Assembly (NCBI RefSeq): GCF_934230905.1
Contig: NZ_CAKQFJ010000003.1
Coordinates: forward strand, 1 to 64,000
Direction of reading: 5' to 3'
Origin: an uncultured Veillonella sp.
Lineage (GTDB): Bacteria > Bacillota > Negativicutes > Veillonellales > Veillonellaceae
DNA: 64,000 bases
Positions 26,376-34,901 of the stretch are shown piece after piece. Each line of letters begins with the position of its first letter. Positions within the stretch are counted from its first letter, which is position 1. The position numbers and the translations under genes were made by a program. Under the pieces are notes generated by a model, which worked only from the letters and a program-made list of their open reading frames with translations, was not told where the DNA came from and ran no database searches.

Positions 26376-26505
26376 GTCCCCATCGTTACCGATAGGATTT
26401 TTAATATTTGTTACGACATGAACATGCCGGAAGAGCATCCGCTGATGATTCGATAACCCTTCCCCTCGTCTACCCTAATGGCTGTCTCCACGGGTACATG
26501 CGCTA
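26376..26505 (-). ncRNA. glmS ribozyme/riboswitch
   Basis: The minus strand has AGCGC at 26504-26500, then TACCC...GGGTA (P1 arm), GACGAGG (26470-26464), GGGTTATCGAA, GCGGATGC and a P4-type hairpin CCTATCGGTAACGATGGGG. These are the conserved elements, in order, of the glucosamine 6-phosphate-activated self-cleaving ribozyme. Cleavage is expected between A (26504) and G (26503). The G of GACGAGG at 26470 corresponds to the catalytic guanine. It lies 120 bases before glmS. The 540-base gap 26255-26794 otherwise holds only the glmS promoter and AT-rich sequence. Confidence 0.92.
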
Positions 26506-26580
26506 TTCGCCTTTACGAATTTGGGACTCCTTTCACTGTTATATGACAGATCTAGTATAATTGTAATCATACTAAACTAT

Positions 26581-26610
26581 ATTATACTAAATCGATGTAA
26601 TGAATGTAAA
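26581..26610 (-). promoter_or_regulatory. Probable glmS promoter
   Basis: On the minus strand TTTACA (26610-26605) and TATAAT (26586-26581) are 18 bases apart, about 75 bases upstream of the ribozyme cleavage site. Confidence 0.65.
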
Positions 26611-26794
26611 GAATATAGGCTCTATGAAAGCACGTAACACAAGTTAAGCTTTATTTTCTTATACCAACTATCACCTACTACATCAATTCATAAATTACTC
26701 ATATAATATCACTATACTACACATTATATTAATTTTATACAATCATATTTATTAAAATTTACACAATAAGTATTTGTTGTCAGGAGAGATTAAA

Positions 26795-28150
26795 GTGAAT
26801 ACATCTAAACATAAAACACATAATAAATCTGTATCTACAAAACACAAACATTCCTATAGAAAATTGCGTCGTTGGGTACTCCCTGCCATATTAGGTGCAG
26901 CCCTCTCTACATTGGCCTTTCTTCCAACCTTTGCGCAAGAAACACCAAGTGTTCCACCAACTGGGAATCCACCTATGAGTGCACCTAATGGTCCAACACC
27001 AAAGGCAGAAGCTAATCCTAATACTTTCACAGGTACTACTGTAGTAACAGAAAATAAATCTATTGCTCATGAATTGATGTCCAATACAACATCTGATCAA
27101 AATGCTTTTATCGGTAAAAACAAGGCTATCGTAAATATCGAAAACAGTGTATTCGACAAAACAGGTAACACAACCAGCGATGACAACAGTAATTTTCATG
27201 GTCAAAATGCAGTAGTTCTGGGCATCGACGGTAGCCAAATCAATATCAAAGGCAGCAATATTACATCCAATTCCAATGGTTCAAATGCTGTATTTGCCAC
27301 TGGTGAAGGTTCTGTCATCACAGTAGAAAATACTAATATTCATACCAAACGCAATTCCTCTCGTGGTTTAGACGCTACCTATAAAGGCACTGTAAACGGT
27401 AAACATCTTACAATTACAACCGAAGGGGCTCACTCCGCTACATTAGCTACAGACCGTGGTGAAGGTACGATTACTGCCGAAGCTGCCAAACTAACGACAT
27501 CTGGCGAAGGTAGCCCTATCATCTACTCCACTGGCAACATTACAGCTGACTACATTACGGGGGAAGCTAAAAATAGTGAAATTGGTGTTGTAGAAGGTAA
27601 AAACTCCATTACTCTTACCAACTCTAATGTAACAGGCTACAAAGACAATGGTTTTATGCTATATCAAAGCTTTTCTGGAGATGCTGAAAGCGGCATTGCA
27701 CGCCTCAAAGCCGAAAATAATGCACTCACCTCTCACGCTACAGGCGCATTTATCTATGTAAACAACACCACTGCAGAGGTAGACCTTACTGGCAATGCTA
27801 TCTCTACTCCCAATACTACTACACTAGTGAAAGCAGCGGCCGACTCCCGTTGGGGAAAAACCGGTGAAAATGGCGGTCACCTTACACTTCGCACCTCCAA
27901 CCAAGCCTTAAGCGGCAATATTGTAGCCGATGCAATTAGCACCATTGCGCTAGACATGACAAATGGATCTAGCCTTGTTGGCGCTATCAACACTGACAAT
28001 ACTGCAAAAGAAATTACACTGAAACTCAGCAAAGATTCCACGTGGACACTTACAGGCGATAGCTATGTAAAATCTTTAACTAACGAAGACACAACAGGCA
28101 GTAATATTCACTTGAATGGATATAAACTCATGATAAAAAACAAACAATAA
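26795..28150 (+). CDS. Beta-helix surface protein without a membrane anchor (autotransporter passenger-like)
   Basis: This 451-residue protein starts at a GTG at 26795 (AGGAGA 7 bases upstream). A long basic N-region is followed by a hydrophobic core and a cut site near TFAQET, the extended signal common in large surface proteins of diderms. A Pro-rich linker follows, then about 380 residues of Asn/Thr/Gly-rich repeats such as GSQINIKGSNITSNSNGS and GSVITVENTNIHTKRNSS, the pattern of a right-handed beta-helix. The end (IHLNGYKLMIKN) resembles the last turns of an autotransporter passenger, but no beta-barrel, YadA anchor, LPXTG or SLH domain follows. It stands alone and ends at a terminator. 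It could be secreted, or a truncated adhesin. Confidence 0.75.
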   Translation: MNTSKHKTHNKSVSTKHKHSYRKLRRWVLPAILGAALSTLAFLPTFAQETPSVPPTGNPPMSAPNGPTPKAEANPNTFTGTTVVTENKSIAHELMSNTTSDQNAFIGKNKAIVNIENSVFDKTGNTTSDDNSNFHGQNAVVLGIDGSQINIKGSNITSNSNGSNAVFATGEGSVITVENTNIHTKRNSSRGLDATYKGTVNGKHLTITTEGAHSATLATDRGEGTITAEAAKLTTSGEGSPIIYSTGNITADYITGEAKNSEIGVVEGKNSITLTNSNVTGYKDNGFMLYQSFSGDAESGIARLKAENNALTSHATGAFIYVNNTTAEVDLTGNAISTPNTTTLVKAAADSRWGKTGENGGHLTLRTSNQALSGNIVADAISTIALDMTNGSSLVGAINTDNTAKEITLKLSKDSTWTLTGDSYVKSLTNEDTTGSNIHLNGYKLMIKNKQ

Positions 28151-28192
28151 GAATAATAGGAGTCACCAAAGTAATGATGACTCCTATTATTC
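28150..28192. terminator. Bidirectional terminator at the island's left edge
   Basis: GAATAATAGGAGTCA and TGACTCCTATTATTC form a 15-base stem, with TTATTATA following on the plus strand. It separates the plus-strand beta-helix gene from the minus-strand island operon. Confidence 0.8.
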
Positions 28193-28195
28193 TTA

Positions 28196-29911
28196 TTATA
28201 TTATATCAATCCTAAATAGATTTAATAAATCTGATTTAGGGTTTTCTGATACCGCTTTATCAGAATAGTGTTTAATAATAGTTTTATATTCTGATGGTTC
28301 TACATTATCATAAAAAGCCATTTGTAAATATGTACTTGCTCTTGAGCATCCAACATATACCAATCGCTTATGAAGTTCATCATTAAGCTTATCTACATAA
28401 ATATCAATAAGAAGTACTGCCTTAGCTTCTAATCCTTTAAATTTTCTTACAGATGTAAATAAAATGTGACTTTTCTTTGGAGTTGTAGAAATTGGAATTC
28501 CCCCAACACGCTTAATATTTTGCAATATACTGTTTTCAATACTACTCGTCGTCAAAATTACAATATCCTCAATTTTTAACTTATCTTCTATCATTCGAAT
28601 TACAAAATTCGATACAATCCACATCAACTCTTTTGCGTTTTGATAAAAAGAACCTTTGGGAATTATACCGGATAAATCATTGACATAAATATCTTCCTTT
28701 ATATTTTCGACAGTGGTACCAATAGTACGAGCAATTTCTGCAGTATTCCGACAGTTCTTATATAAGACTAAACGACAATCACCATATGTATCCAACCAGC
28801 ATGTTGATTTATGCATCATAATATATTGATTCTTATCATAAAATACATAAAAATGACCATTTAACATATCTGTTAATATCGAAATATGTTCAAGAATAGA
28901 TTCCGGAATATCCTGACCTTCATCAATAACTACATGATCATAAGGCCATAAACAGTCATCATATTCATTCAAAAAATATTCAATAAACATCGGGATAATT
29001 TCTGAAATTGAATATTCTTGTTGTGGCATTAACTCCTCCGCAAGAGAACGGACATTGTGAAATATAATACTACTCTGTTTATAATGCTCCTGTAAATAAG
29101 ACAATAAAAACTCATTAAAGCAAAGATATAAGACCTTTTCACCCTTACTTGCAAGTATTTTAGCTTTCTCTATAGCTAGCATTGTCTTACCCGTACCAGC
29201 AGGTCCATGAATAACAGCAGTAGGTTGCTCCTGTAAAAAATATAATATAGATGCTTGTTGTCTGTTCATTAGAATAAAACTACGCTTAGCCTCTAATGCA
29301 GTACTAGCGACGGACTCCACGATTCTAAAATTAGGCATTAATAACTTGATTACATCTTTAAAATCATGCATACAAAGCTCTGTTTGCCTAAATCCAAGAT
29401 TTTCTTTCCAGTATAAAAACGCTTTATCTAAATCTTCTGATGGGTTAATTAATGAACCTACATCAAATATAATATCGCGATTAACTTCTAAGGGTAGTGT
29501 AATTTTATCATGAATAGATACTGATGGAAACCATGCCGCACGCCCAATTACAGGCATTTGCCCATGATAATGTTTACGTAAATAGTTCTGAATCCTAAAT
29601 TGACTTTCTGCAGCTTGACCTAATGGGTCAATTATTTTATTTTCTTTTGTATAACGATTCGTTTGAACCCAATTACCATTGCAATACGAGATACCTCCAG
29701 TTTTAACTTCAATAGACAAGATACCTTTTTTAGGGTGCAAAACAACAAAATCTGCTTCGCCTTCACTCCGCCGTTGGTTAATTTCACCTAACCAATGGTA
29801 AGAATGGAAAATAATATACTCATTATTTAATTTTGAGAACGCCTCATATACAAGGCGTTCTCCTTCACTAGAATGAAAACCATTTATTATCGTAGGATAA
29901 AATTTAGCCAT
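28196..29911 (-). CDS. NERD nuclease-domain / superfamily 1 helicase fusion
   Basis: This 571-residue protein has two parts. Residues 15-130 form a NERD domain (a restriction-endonuclease-like fold) with E17, D54 and the E68-V-K70 motif (ADFVVLHP, SIEVKTG). Residues 215-560 form a UvrD-like SF1 helicase or ATPase: Walker A GPAGTGKT (236-243), Walker B with DEGQD (330-334), a motif V-like region FTSVRKFKGLEAKAVLL and motif VI YVGCSRAS. It is the last gene of the island operon, 3 bases after the preceding stop, with no clear ribosome site, so translation is probably coupled. NERD helicases occur in several phage-defence contexts. DNA processing is likely; the precise role is inferred. Confidence 0.85.
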   Translation of the reverse strand: MAKFYPTIINGFHSSEGERLVYEAFSKLNNEYIIFHSYHWLGEINQRRSEGEADFVVLHPKKGILSIEVKTGGISYCNGNWVQTNRYTKENKIIDPLGQAAESQFRIQNYLRKHYHGQMPVIGRAAWFPSVSIHDKITLPLEVNRDIIFDVGSLINPSEDLDKAFLYWKENLGFRQTELCMHDFKDVIKLLMPNFRIVESVASTALEAKRSFILMNRQQASILYFLQEQPTAVIHGPAGTGKTMLAIEKAKILASKGEKVLYLCFNEFLLSYLQEHYKQSSIIFHNVRSLAEELMPQQEYSISEIIPMFIEYFLNEYDDCLWPYDHVVIDEGQDIPESILEHISILTDMLNGHFYVFYDKNQYIMMHKSTCWLDTYGDCRLVLYKNCRNTAEIARTIGTTVENIKEDIYVNDLSGIIPKGSFYQNAKELMWIVSNFVIRMIEDKLKIEDIVILTTSSIENSILQNIKRVGGIPISTTPKKSHILFTSVRKFKGLEAKAVLLIDIYVDKLNDELHKRLVYVGCSRASTYLQMAFYDNVEPSEYKTIIKHYSDKAVSENPKSDLLNLFRIDII

Positions 29912-29914
29912 ATT

Positions 29915-30322
29915 TTATACTATATTAAATCTTCTTTCTATGTATTGTTTCATACTGTTTGCAATAAATACAAGTTGAGAATTAGGAGCACTTCTATATA
30001 CCTTACCTGAACTCTCTTGCCAAATAACAATCCCATCTACATGTGTATCCTCTATCACATAAAATCTATGAGGTATATTCGGATTCAAATTCCAGGCCTC
30101 TTTTGTTACTGGTACAACATGTCTATATTCTGAATTAGCAATTCCAGTTAACTCAATCCCTTCTGCAATAATTGCCCCAAACTCCCTCAAATACTGTTTA
30201 AATTCATCAGCAAACGTCAAATCCAATTCTTCTTCAGCACTATTAATCATTTCTTCTGTTGCTTTTTTTAATGAAAGAAGGTCTGGCAACGAATTAATTG
30301 TAGTAGTTATATCAGTTTTCAT
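29915..30322 (-). CDS. SUKH (SMI1/KNR4) family immunity protein
   Basis: This 135-residue protein has the start at 30322, with AAGGAG 8 bases upstream; the TTG one codon earlier is not needed. The sequence shows the SMI1/KNR4 pattern: an N-terminal helix leading to INSAEEELDLTFADEFKQYL, then GAIIAEGIELTG, FYVIEDTHVDGIVIWQES and a C-terminal SMKQYIERRF. SUKH proteins are the commonest immunity partners of nuclease toxins in polymorphic toxin systems. It lies 4 bases downstream of the LHH nuclease gene, so it is the predicted antidote to that toxin. Confidence 0.85.
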   Translation of the reverse strand: MKTDITTTINSLPDLLSLKKATEEMINSAEEELDLTFADEFKQYLREFGAIIAEGIELTGIANSEYRHVVPVTKEAWNLNPNIPHRFYVIEDTHVDGIVIWQESSGKVYRSAPNSQLVFIANSMKQYIERRFNIV

Positions 30323-30326
30323 CAAT

Positions 30327-31076
30327 CTACTCCTTTATAGTTTCACTTCTTGTTTTCCAATGACTCTTACGCTCTTCATCCCAAGTATTACCCTCACCAT
30401 GAACTTCTGTTACTTTTGTATTATCATGCCATAGAGTCTGATTTTTCTTACCATCTACATATTCACCTGTCCGATGCTCTTCTATTGACAATTCGACAAG
30501 AGGAGAATCCGCTTTTTGCCCAAGATGATGTAATTCTAATGGCTTTCTAGTTTTTTCATCAATAGGTGCTAAGCCCCTCTTTATACGATCTCTATTACTA
30601 ATTCCATCAGCATCTGTATAATCTAAATTGATATCTTTCTTAATCAAACATGGCCGTCCATTAATCTCAACCTCTACAAGATCTGCATCTTTTAAAATCT
30701 CATATTGTCTCATATTTTCAATATTATCAATAATTTCATCAGACCAACCTGTTTCTGATTTCACTTTAATCTTTTCGTCTTCAGTCAACTTTGAAAGTAA
30801 TGGATCAGAAAATTCAATATTATTTATTTCAACGTTATCCACTATCCCCTCTTCGTTCTGAGTATTTAATGCAGATTGCCAAATAATATTCTCATCATCA
30901 AAGATATAGTTTAATTCTTTAGGTGCGGTAGTAAAAATATATTCTGAATCTATCTCTCCTATCGATTTTTGAATAGTTTTACTCAAATCGATTTCATTGA
31001 GTTCTGAAACATTTTGTGTCTGTTCAAAATCATCCAATCTAATATTATTAGTATTTATCATATTCAGACATCCCAT
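30327..31076 (-). CDS. LHH-type (HNH/Endo VII superfamily) nuclease toxin
   Basis: This 249-residue protein has an acidic N-terminal half (1-105) with no recognisable domain, a TGWSDEIIDNIENMRQYEI segment (109-127) that often precedes this toxin, and a C-terminal LHH nuclease: LELHHLGQKADSPLVEL (180-196) with the double His (183-184), EH (200-201) and LWHD (215-218). The family cuts nucleic acid and is a usual warhead of polymorphic toxins. There is no signal peptide, WXG, PAAR, VgrG or RHS part. The start at 31076 has GGAGA 6 bases upstream; the ATG at 31061 is an alternative. It overlaps the HerA gene by 29 bases. Confidence 0.85.
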   Translation of the reverse strand: MGCLNMINTNNIRLDDFEQTQNVSELNEIDLSKTIQKSIGEIDSEYIFTTAPKELNYIFDDENIIWQSALNTQNEEGIVDNVEINNIEFSDPLLSKLTEDEKIKVKSETGWSDEIIDNIENMRQYEILKDADLVEVEINGRPCLIKKDINLDYTDADGISNRDRIKRGLAPIDEKTRKPLELHHLGQKADSPLVELSIEEHRTGEYVDGKKNQTLWHDNTKVTEVHGEGNTWDEERKSHWKTRSETIKE

Positions 31077-34000
31077 CTCGTATCTCCATTAAACCTCTAT
31101 ATATACGACTCTTTTCTGTTTTTGAAATAACTATAAAATAATTATCTATAGTCCCCATTAAATCTAAGTTTTCAATTTTATCCTTAGCAATCAAACTCAT
31201 CACAATAAATCGTCCATATAATAAAATATCTCGTTTATAAGACTTTTCCAATAAGTTTTTCAACCTAACAATGGCTTCATCAGTACGTAAATTCAATACA
31301 TCTTTTATAGTAGAAGCTAAATCACCTGATGGTAACTGTTTTACTGAATAAATACCAGTTACAAGTAACTTTAATATTGATATAAATAAATAATCTCTAA
31401 TAAGAATTCTAATATTATCGCAGAATAATAATGATAACGACTTCCGATTAGCTATTTTTACTAAATCTACAAATATTTGTTCTATTGATAATTTTATATT
31501 TTCTTTTGACTCTACTAAAATTGTATTAAAAAAGGCAATAATCAAACGCTGCACTTTTATATCATCATCAAATGCTCTAGTGACAGTACTCAAATTCAAT
31601 AAATTAAATCTATTATAATTATAACCATATATATCTTCATCAGTTATATATCTGTTCAATCCTGAAAAATCTCCAGATTCATCAACTGTAGTATTCTCAA
31701 TTTTAACACGCGTAGGATTAGACATGCCTTCTCTATGACAATATCCATACCCAGATTTTAAAGTCCCTAACTGTATAGCATCTTCACTAAGCATACCAAT
31801 AGTATTAGCCATCACATTCTGATCATCCTTTGATACAAGGCGTTGAACTACTTTATTGGATGAATTCTTTATTACATCAGGCGCCAATTTTGATGGAATT
31901 TGCTCCGCTACAATAACACCTTGACCATAAGATCGCATCTCAGCAAGAATATTAACAAAATGTTCTACAGCCTTGCCTTTCGCATTCCCATTAAATTCCG
32001 AATTTACTTCTGGTACTGTGTTTTTTAATAAGCGATGAGCTTCTTCAATAACTAAAAGATGTTGTAAGCCTTCACTATAAAATCCTTGCAACTCTTTTTT
32101 TATTTTTCTATATTCATTGACAAAAATAATAAGAAGTCCCACTCCAAAAGCTTTATCTGCATCATCAGCTAAATCTTCAAGTTCAAATACAACACGTTTA
32201 TTTAATAATTGATCAAAATTTATACATTCTGATGTATTAAATGTATAGCCTTTAGACCCATAACATAGATTTTCTATGCGAACTAGCATTGCGGACTTTA
32301 TATTATCTAAAATTTCACCTTTATATTCAAGTTCATCTTCTATATAACGAATTATCTCATTTTTTAAATCCTGCATAGTTGGAAATAAATAGCGATGTGC
32401 ACTGTTTTGATATTGTTCAAAAATATATTGTTCATCATATAAATACAGTTCTGAATCTAAATTTACCAATAATGGATGACAACCTAATGTTAAATCCCAA
32501 CCTTTCTTCTGATAAATTGAATAGAGACATTTTTCTAATATATATGGCATAGGTCCATATAATCCAAACGATGCATTGAATAAGTCTTTTAATAAATCAA
32601 TATGACTCTGTAAATTAACTCCTGGCATGATATAGAAAGGATTGATTTGTGGGCAATTAAGCTGTGGGTTTCCCATCGTATATATTCCATCTATATCTAC
32701 ATCACTAAAGCTTCTATACTCTTTTTTGGCTGACTCTATAACTAAAAAAGGCATACCAGCTTCATGTAGTATCTTTTTTACAGTTGTAGTCTTGCCACTA
32801 CCTGTCAGTCCACAAATAAAAGTATGTTTATTCAAATCACGTTTACTAAAAGTAAATGGCATATTATTTAAAATACGACTACCATCTAATAAATATCCAA
32901 TTTTAATATCATCTTTTTCAGTAGACGAGCGAACTAGAGGATATGATTTTTCATAACGTACTTCAAAATCAGGAACACTTTCAGTTGGTAATGTGCATAA
33001 TAAGCCTAACTCTGTTGAAGTTAAAGAAGAACACAATGGATTTTCTTCATAACTATTAACTTTATATCCGTTCAAGAATCTTGGTATTTGAATTAATTCT
33101 CTACTCTCTTTATCAATTGTAAATGTAATCATAGGTAATTGCTCTATGCTAGGTTTTGAAAGTTCCCCTAACAAGCAAGCTTCTATAACTTTTTTTGCAT
33201 CTAAAGATAATGCAGAATATGCGATTGATACTTCCCACATACCGCAAGATCGGCCTATTTTCATTCTATTTATAGCGGTATCAGCATACGACATTAATTC
33301 CAATGCAAAGCCATTTTGAATGTCTCTTGAAATAGATTTATTCTCAGATATAGTTTGTCCTATACTTTCACTAATTGTTCTACTAGTGCTATAAGATTCT
33401 GTCTTTCCAGCACCCGCTACAATACCTAGTGCATTTCCGATAAGACCACCTAATAGCATACCTGTCGCAGTACCAATTACGGGGACTACTGAACCTATAG
33501 CAGCACCTCCAGCAGCTCCAAGCCCTCCCAATATATGTCCACTCATATTAGCTTTACTAATAGATTCAGACTCCGAGTTACTTGTACTTACAGTTTTAGA
33601 ATTAGATGTACCAAATGAATCCGCCATTGTCTGTTTACTTAGAGCGAAAGCTCTATCGCGAATATTAATTAAACCAGAGATTCGATTTTCTGTCGATACA
33701 CGAGGAATAGGTTTTGCTAAAAATAAAAGTGTATAAGATTTTCCATTTAAAGTTCTTAGTATAGAGGATATACTAAATTTTTGTTTTTCACCATCAATAT
33801 TTATCGTAGGAATTCCAGCTAGTAAACCATAATAATTCTCTTCTGATACATTCTCAACAAATTCTGGTCTATAATGCTCAAGTTCAATCCCAGTTAAACA
33901 CCCTTCAGTAATGGATTTTACATTATCACTATCCCCCAAAACACCAATTACTATATTAGCAATCCCATCCTGACTAATAATTCCATATGTAATTGGAACA

Positions 34001-34263
34001 GCTAAAGAATTCAAGCTAATAAATAGTTTTTCTATTTTTCCATTAAGTTCCTCTCCAACAAAATTTATTTCTTCAGTAGTGCAAGATACAATTTTATAAA
34101 ATGTCATATTTTTTATCAGAGCAGAACTTTTATCTTCTAAATACTGTTCTATGTTATTCGGACTTATAGTATATGCAGGAGACACTAATTGCAAATATTT
34201 AAAAGTATCATCACTAAGAATATTAATTTCTTTAGATAGTTTATTAATTTCATTGCTATTCAT
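31048..34263 (-). CDS. HerA/FtsK-type ATPase with glycine-zipper membrane hairpin (1071 aa)
   Basis: This is a very large ATPase from the ATG at 34263 (GAGGT 5 bases upstream). Residues 1-215 are a unique N-terminal region. At 241-287 a Gly/Ala-rich hydrophobic stretch (HILGGLGAAGGAAIGSVVP, then GMLLGGLIGNALGIVAG) looks like a membrane-inserting glycine zipper, flanked on both sides by Ser-rich segments. The ATPase core follows: Walker A GLTGSGKTT (485-493), Walker B HLLVIEEAH (735-743), and VAEQIPSKLAPDVIKNSSNK, as in HerA/TraG/VirB4 motors. About 180 C-terminal residues are unassigned. Such motors pump DNA or protein. The gene order suggests it handles the LHH toxin or DNA. Specific role unknown. 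Confidence 0.8.
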   Translation of the reverse strand: MNSNEINKLSKEINILSDDTFKYLQLVSPAYTISPNNIEQYLEDKSSALIKNMTFYKIVSCTTEEINFVGEELNGKIEKLFISLNSLAVPITYGIISQDGIANIVIGVLGDSDNVKSITEGCLTGIELEHYRPEFVENVSEENYYGLLAGIPTINIDGEKQKFSISSILRTLNGKSYTLLFLAKPIPRVSTENRISGLINIRDRAFALSKQTMADSFGTSNSKTVSTSNSESESISKANMSGHILGGLGAAGGAAIGSVVPVIGTATGMLLGGLIGNALGIVAGAGKTESYSTSRTISESIGQTISENKSISRDIQNGFALELMSYADTAINRMKIGRSCGMWEVSIAYSALSLDAKKVIEACLLGELSKPSIEQLPMITFTIDKESRELIQIPRFLNGYKVNSYEENPLCSSLTSTELGLLCTLPTESVPDFEVRYEKSYPLVRSSTEKDDIKIGYLLDGSRILNNMPFTFSKRDLNKHTFICGLTGSGKTTTVKKILHEAGMPFLVIESAKKEYRSFSDVDIDGIYTMGNPQLNCPQINPFYIMPGVNLQSHIDLLKDLFNASFGLYGPMPYILEKCLYSIYQKKGWDLTLGCHPLLVNLDSELYLYDEQYIFEQYQNSAHRYLFPTMQDLKNEIIRYIEDELEYKGEILDNIKSAMLVRIENLCYGSKGYTFNTSECINFDQLLNKRVVFELEDLADDADKAFGVGLLIIFVNEYRKIKKELQGFYSEGLQHLLVIEEAHRLLKNTVPEVNSEFNGNAKGKAVEHFVNILAEMRSYGQGVIVAEQIPSKLAPDVIKNSSNKVVQRLVSKDDQNVMANTIGMLSEDAIQLGTLKSGYGYCHREGMSNPTRVKIENTTVDESGDFSGLNRYITDEDIYGYNYNRFNLLNLSTVTRAFDDDIKVQRLIIAFFNTILVESKENIKLSIEQIFVDLVKIANRKSLSLLFCDNIRILIRDYLFISILKLLVTGIYSVKQLPSGDLASTIKDVLNLRTDEAIVRLKNLLEKSYKRDILLYGRFIVMSLIAKDKIENLDLMGTIDNYFIVISKTEKSRIYRGLMEIRDGMSEYDKY

Positions 34264-34264
34264 T

Positions 34265-34900
34265 TTAGACCTCATGTAATGCAAATGAAGACTCAAAATC
34301 GTCTAATCTTTCATAAAATTCGCTTTCAACACAATTCAAGTTATGAATAAATTGCTCTTTTAAATTTAATAAATATGATGATATTGCCCTTTTAATTTCT
34401 TGTTTTTCTACTTTATCTTTTATAATAAAATGATCTAATAGTACTGCAGCTACCAAAGAACTCATTGTAGGAATAATTATATATCCCCCCACCAAAGTCC
34501 CCATTACAAATTTTATAAATCCCCCACTAATTGTAAATACCCCTAAAGCAACTCCACCATCATATATAAATCTTTTATTATTATTAACTTTAAAAATCAC
34601 CTTTTCTGGCAACTGGAATTCAAACTTTTTCAACAATACATCTGTTAACTCCAAGCCCAAGAACTTGTTTTGTAACCTAATATCCATAGGGTCCATACTA
34701 CTTAAATATTTCTTGGAGGCCATATATAATAAATCACTCATCATTGATTTACTTCTACAAGATAATTCTAAAGAGACAATATTATATATTTCATCATTAA
34801 TCGTCTTTAAGTCAATAGATAAGTCTACAATTTTACAAGACTTTTCAAACAAATCCGAGAATAGAGCATTAATCTTTGTAACTATAGTATCACTATACAT
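34265..34900 (-). CDS. Island membrane protein of unknown function (211 aa)
   Basis: I do not recognise a family. From the ATG at 34900 (AAAGGG upstream, one base after the dynamin-gene stop) the 211 residues form a helical N-terminal part, one broad hydrophobic region at about residues 115-155 (GGVALGVFTISGGFIKFVMG, then a segment with GGYIIIPTMSSLVAAVLLDH) likely to form two membrane helices, and a charged helical C-terminus. Its stop is 1 base from the HerA start, so it is coupled to both neighbours. A membrane partner or adaptor for the ATPase or the GTPase is plausible, as inference only. Confidence 0.7.
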   Translation of the reverse strand: MYSDTIVTKINALFSDLFEKSCKIVDLSIDLKTINDEIYNIVSLELSCRSKSMMSDLLYMASKKYLSSMDPMDIRLQNKFLGLELTDVLLKKFEFQLPEKVIFKVNNNKRFIYDGGVALGVFTISGGFIKFVMGTLVGGYIIIPTMSSLVAAVLLDHFIIKDKVEKQEIKRAISSYLLNLKEQFIHNLNCVESEFYERLDDFESSFALHEV

Positions 34901-34901
34901 A

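Noticed and set aside
26891..27238. Antisense open frame of 115 codons in the beta-helix gene
   Set aside because: It is Cys/Trp-rich and complementary to a well-supported repeat protein, so it is a shadow.
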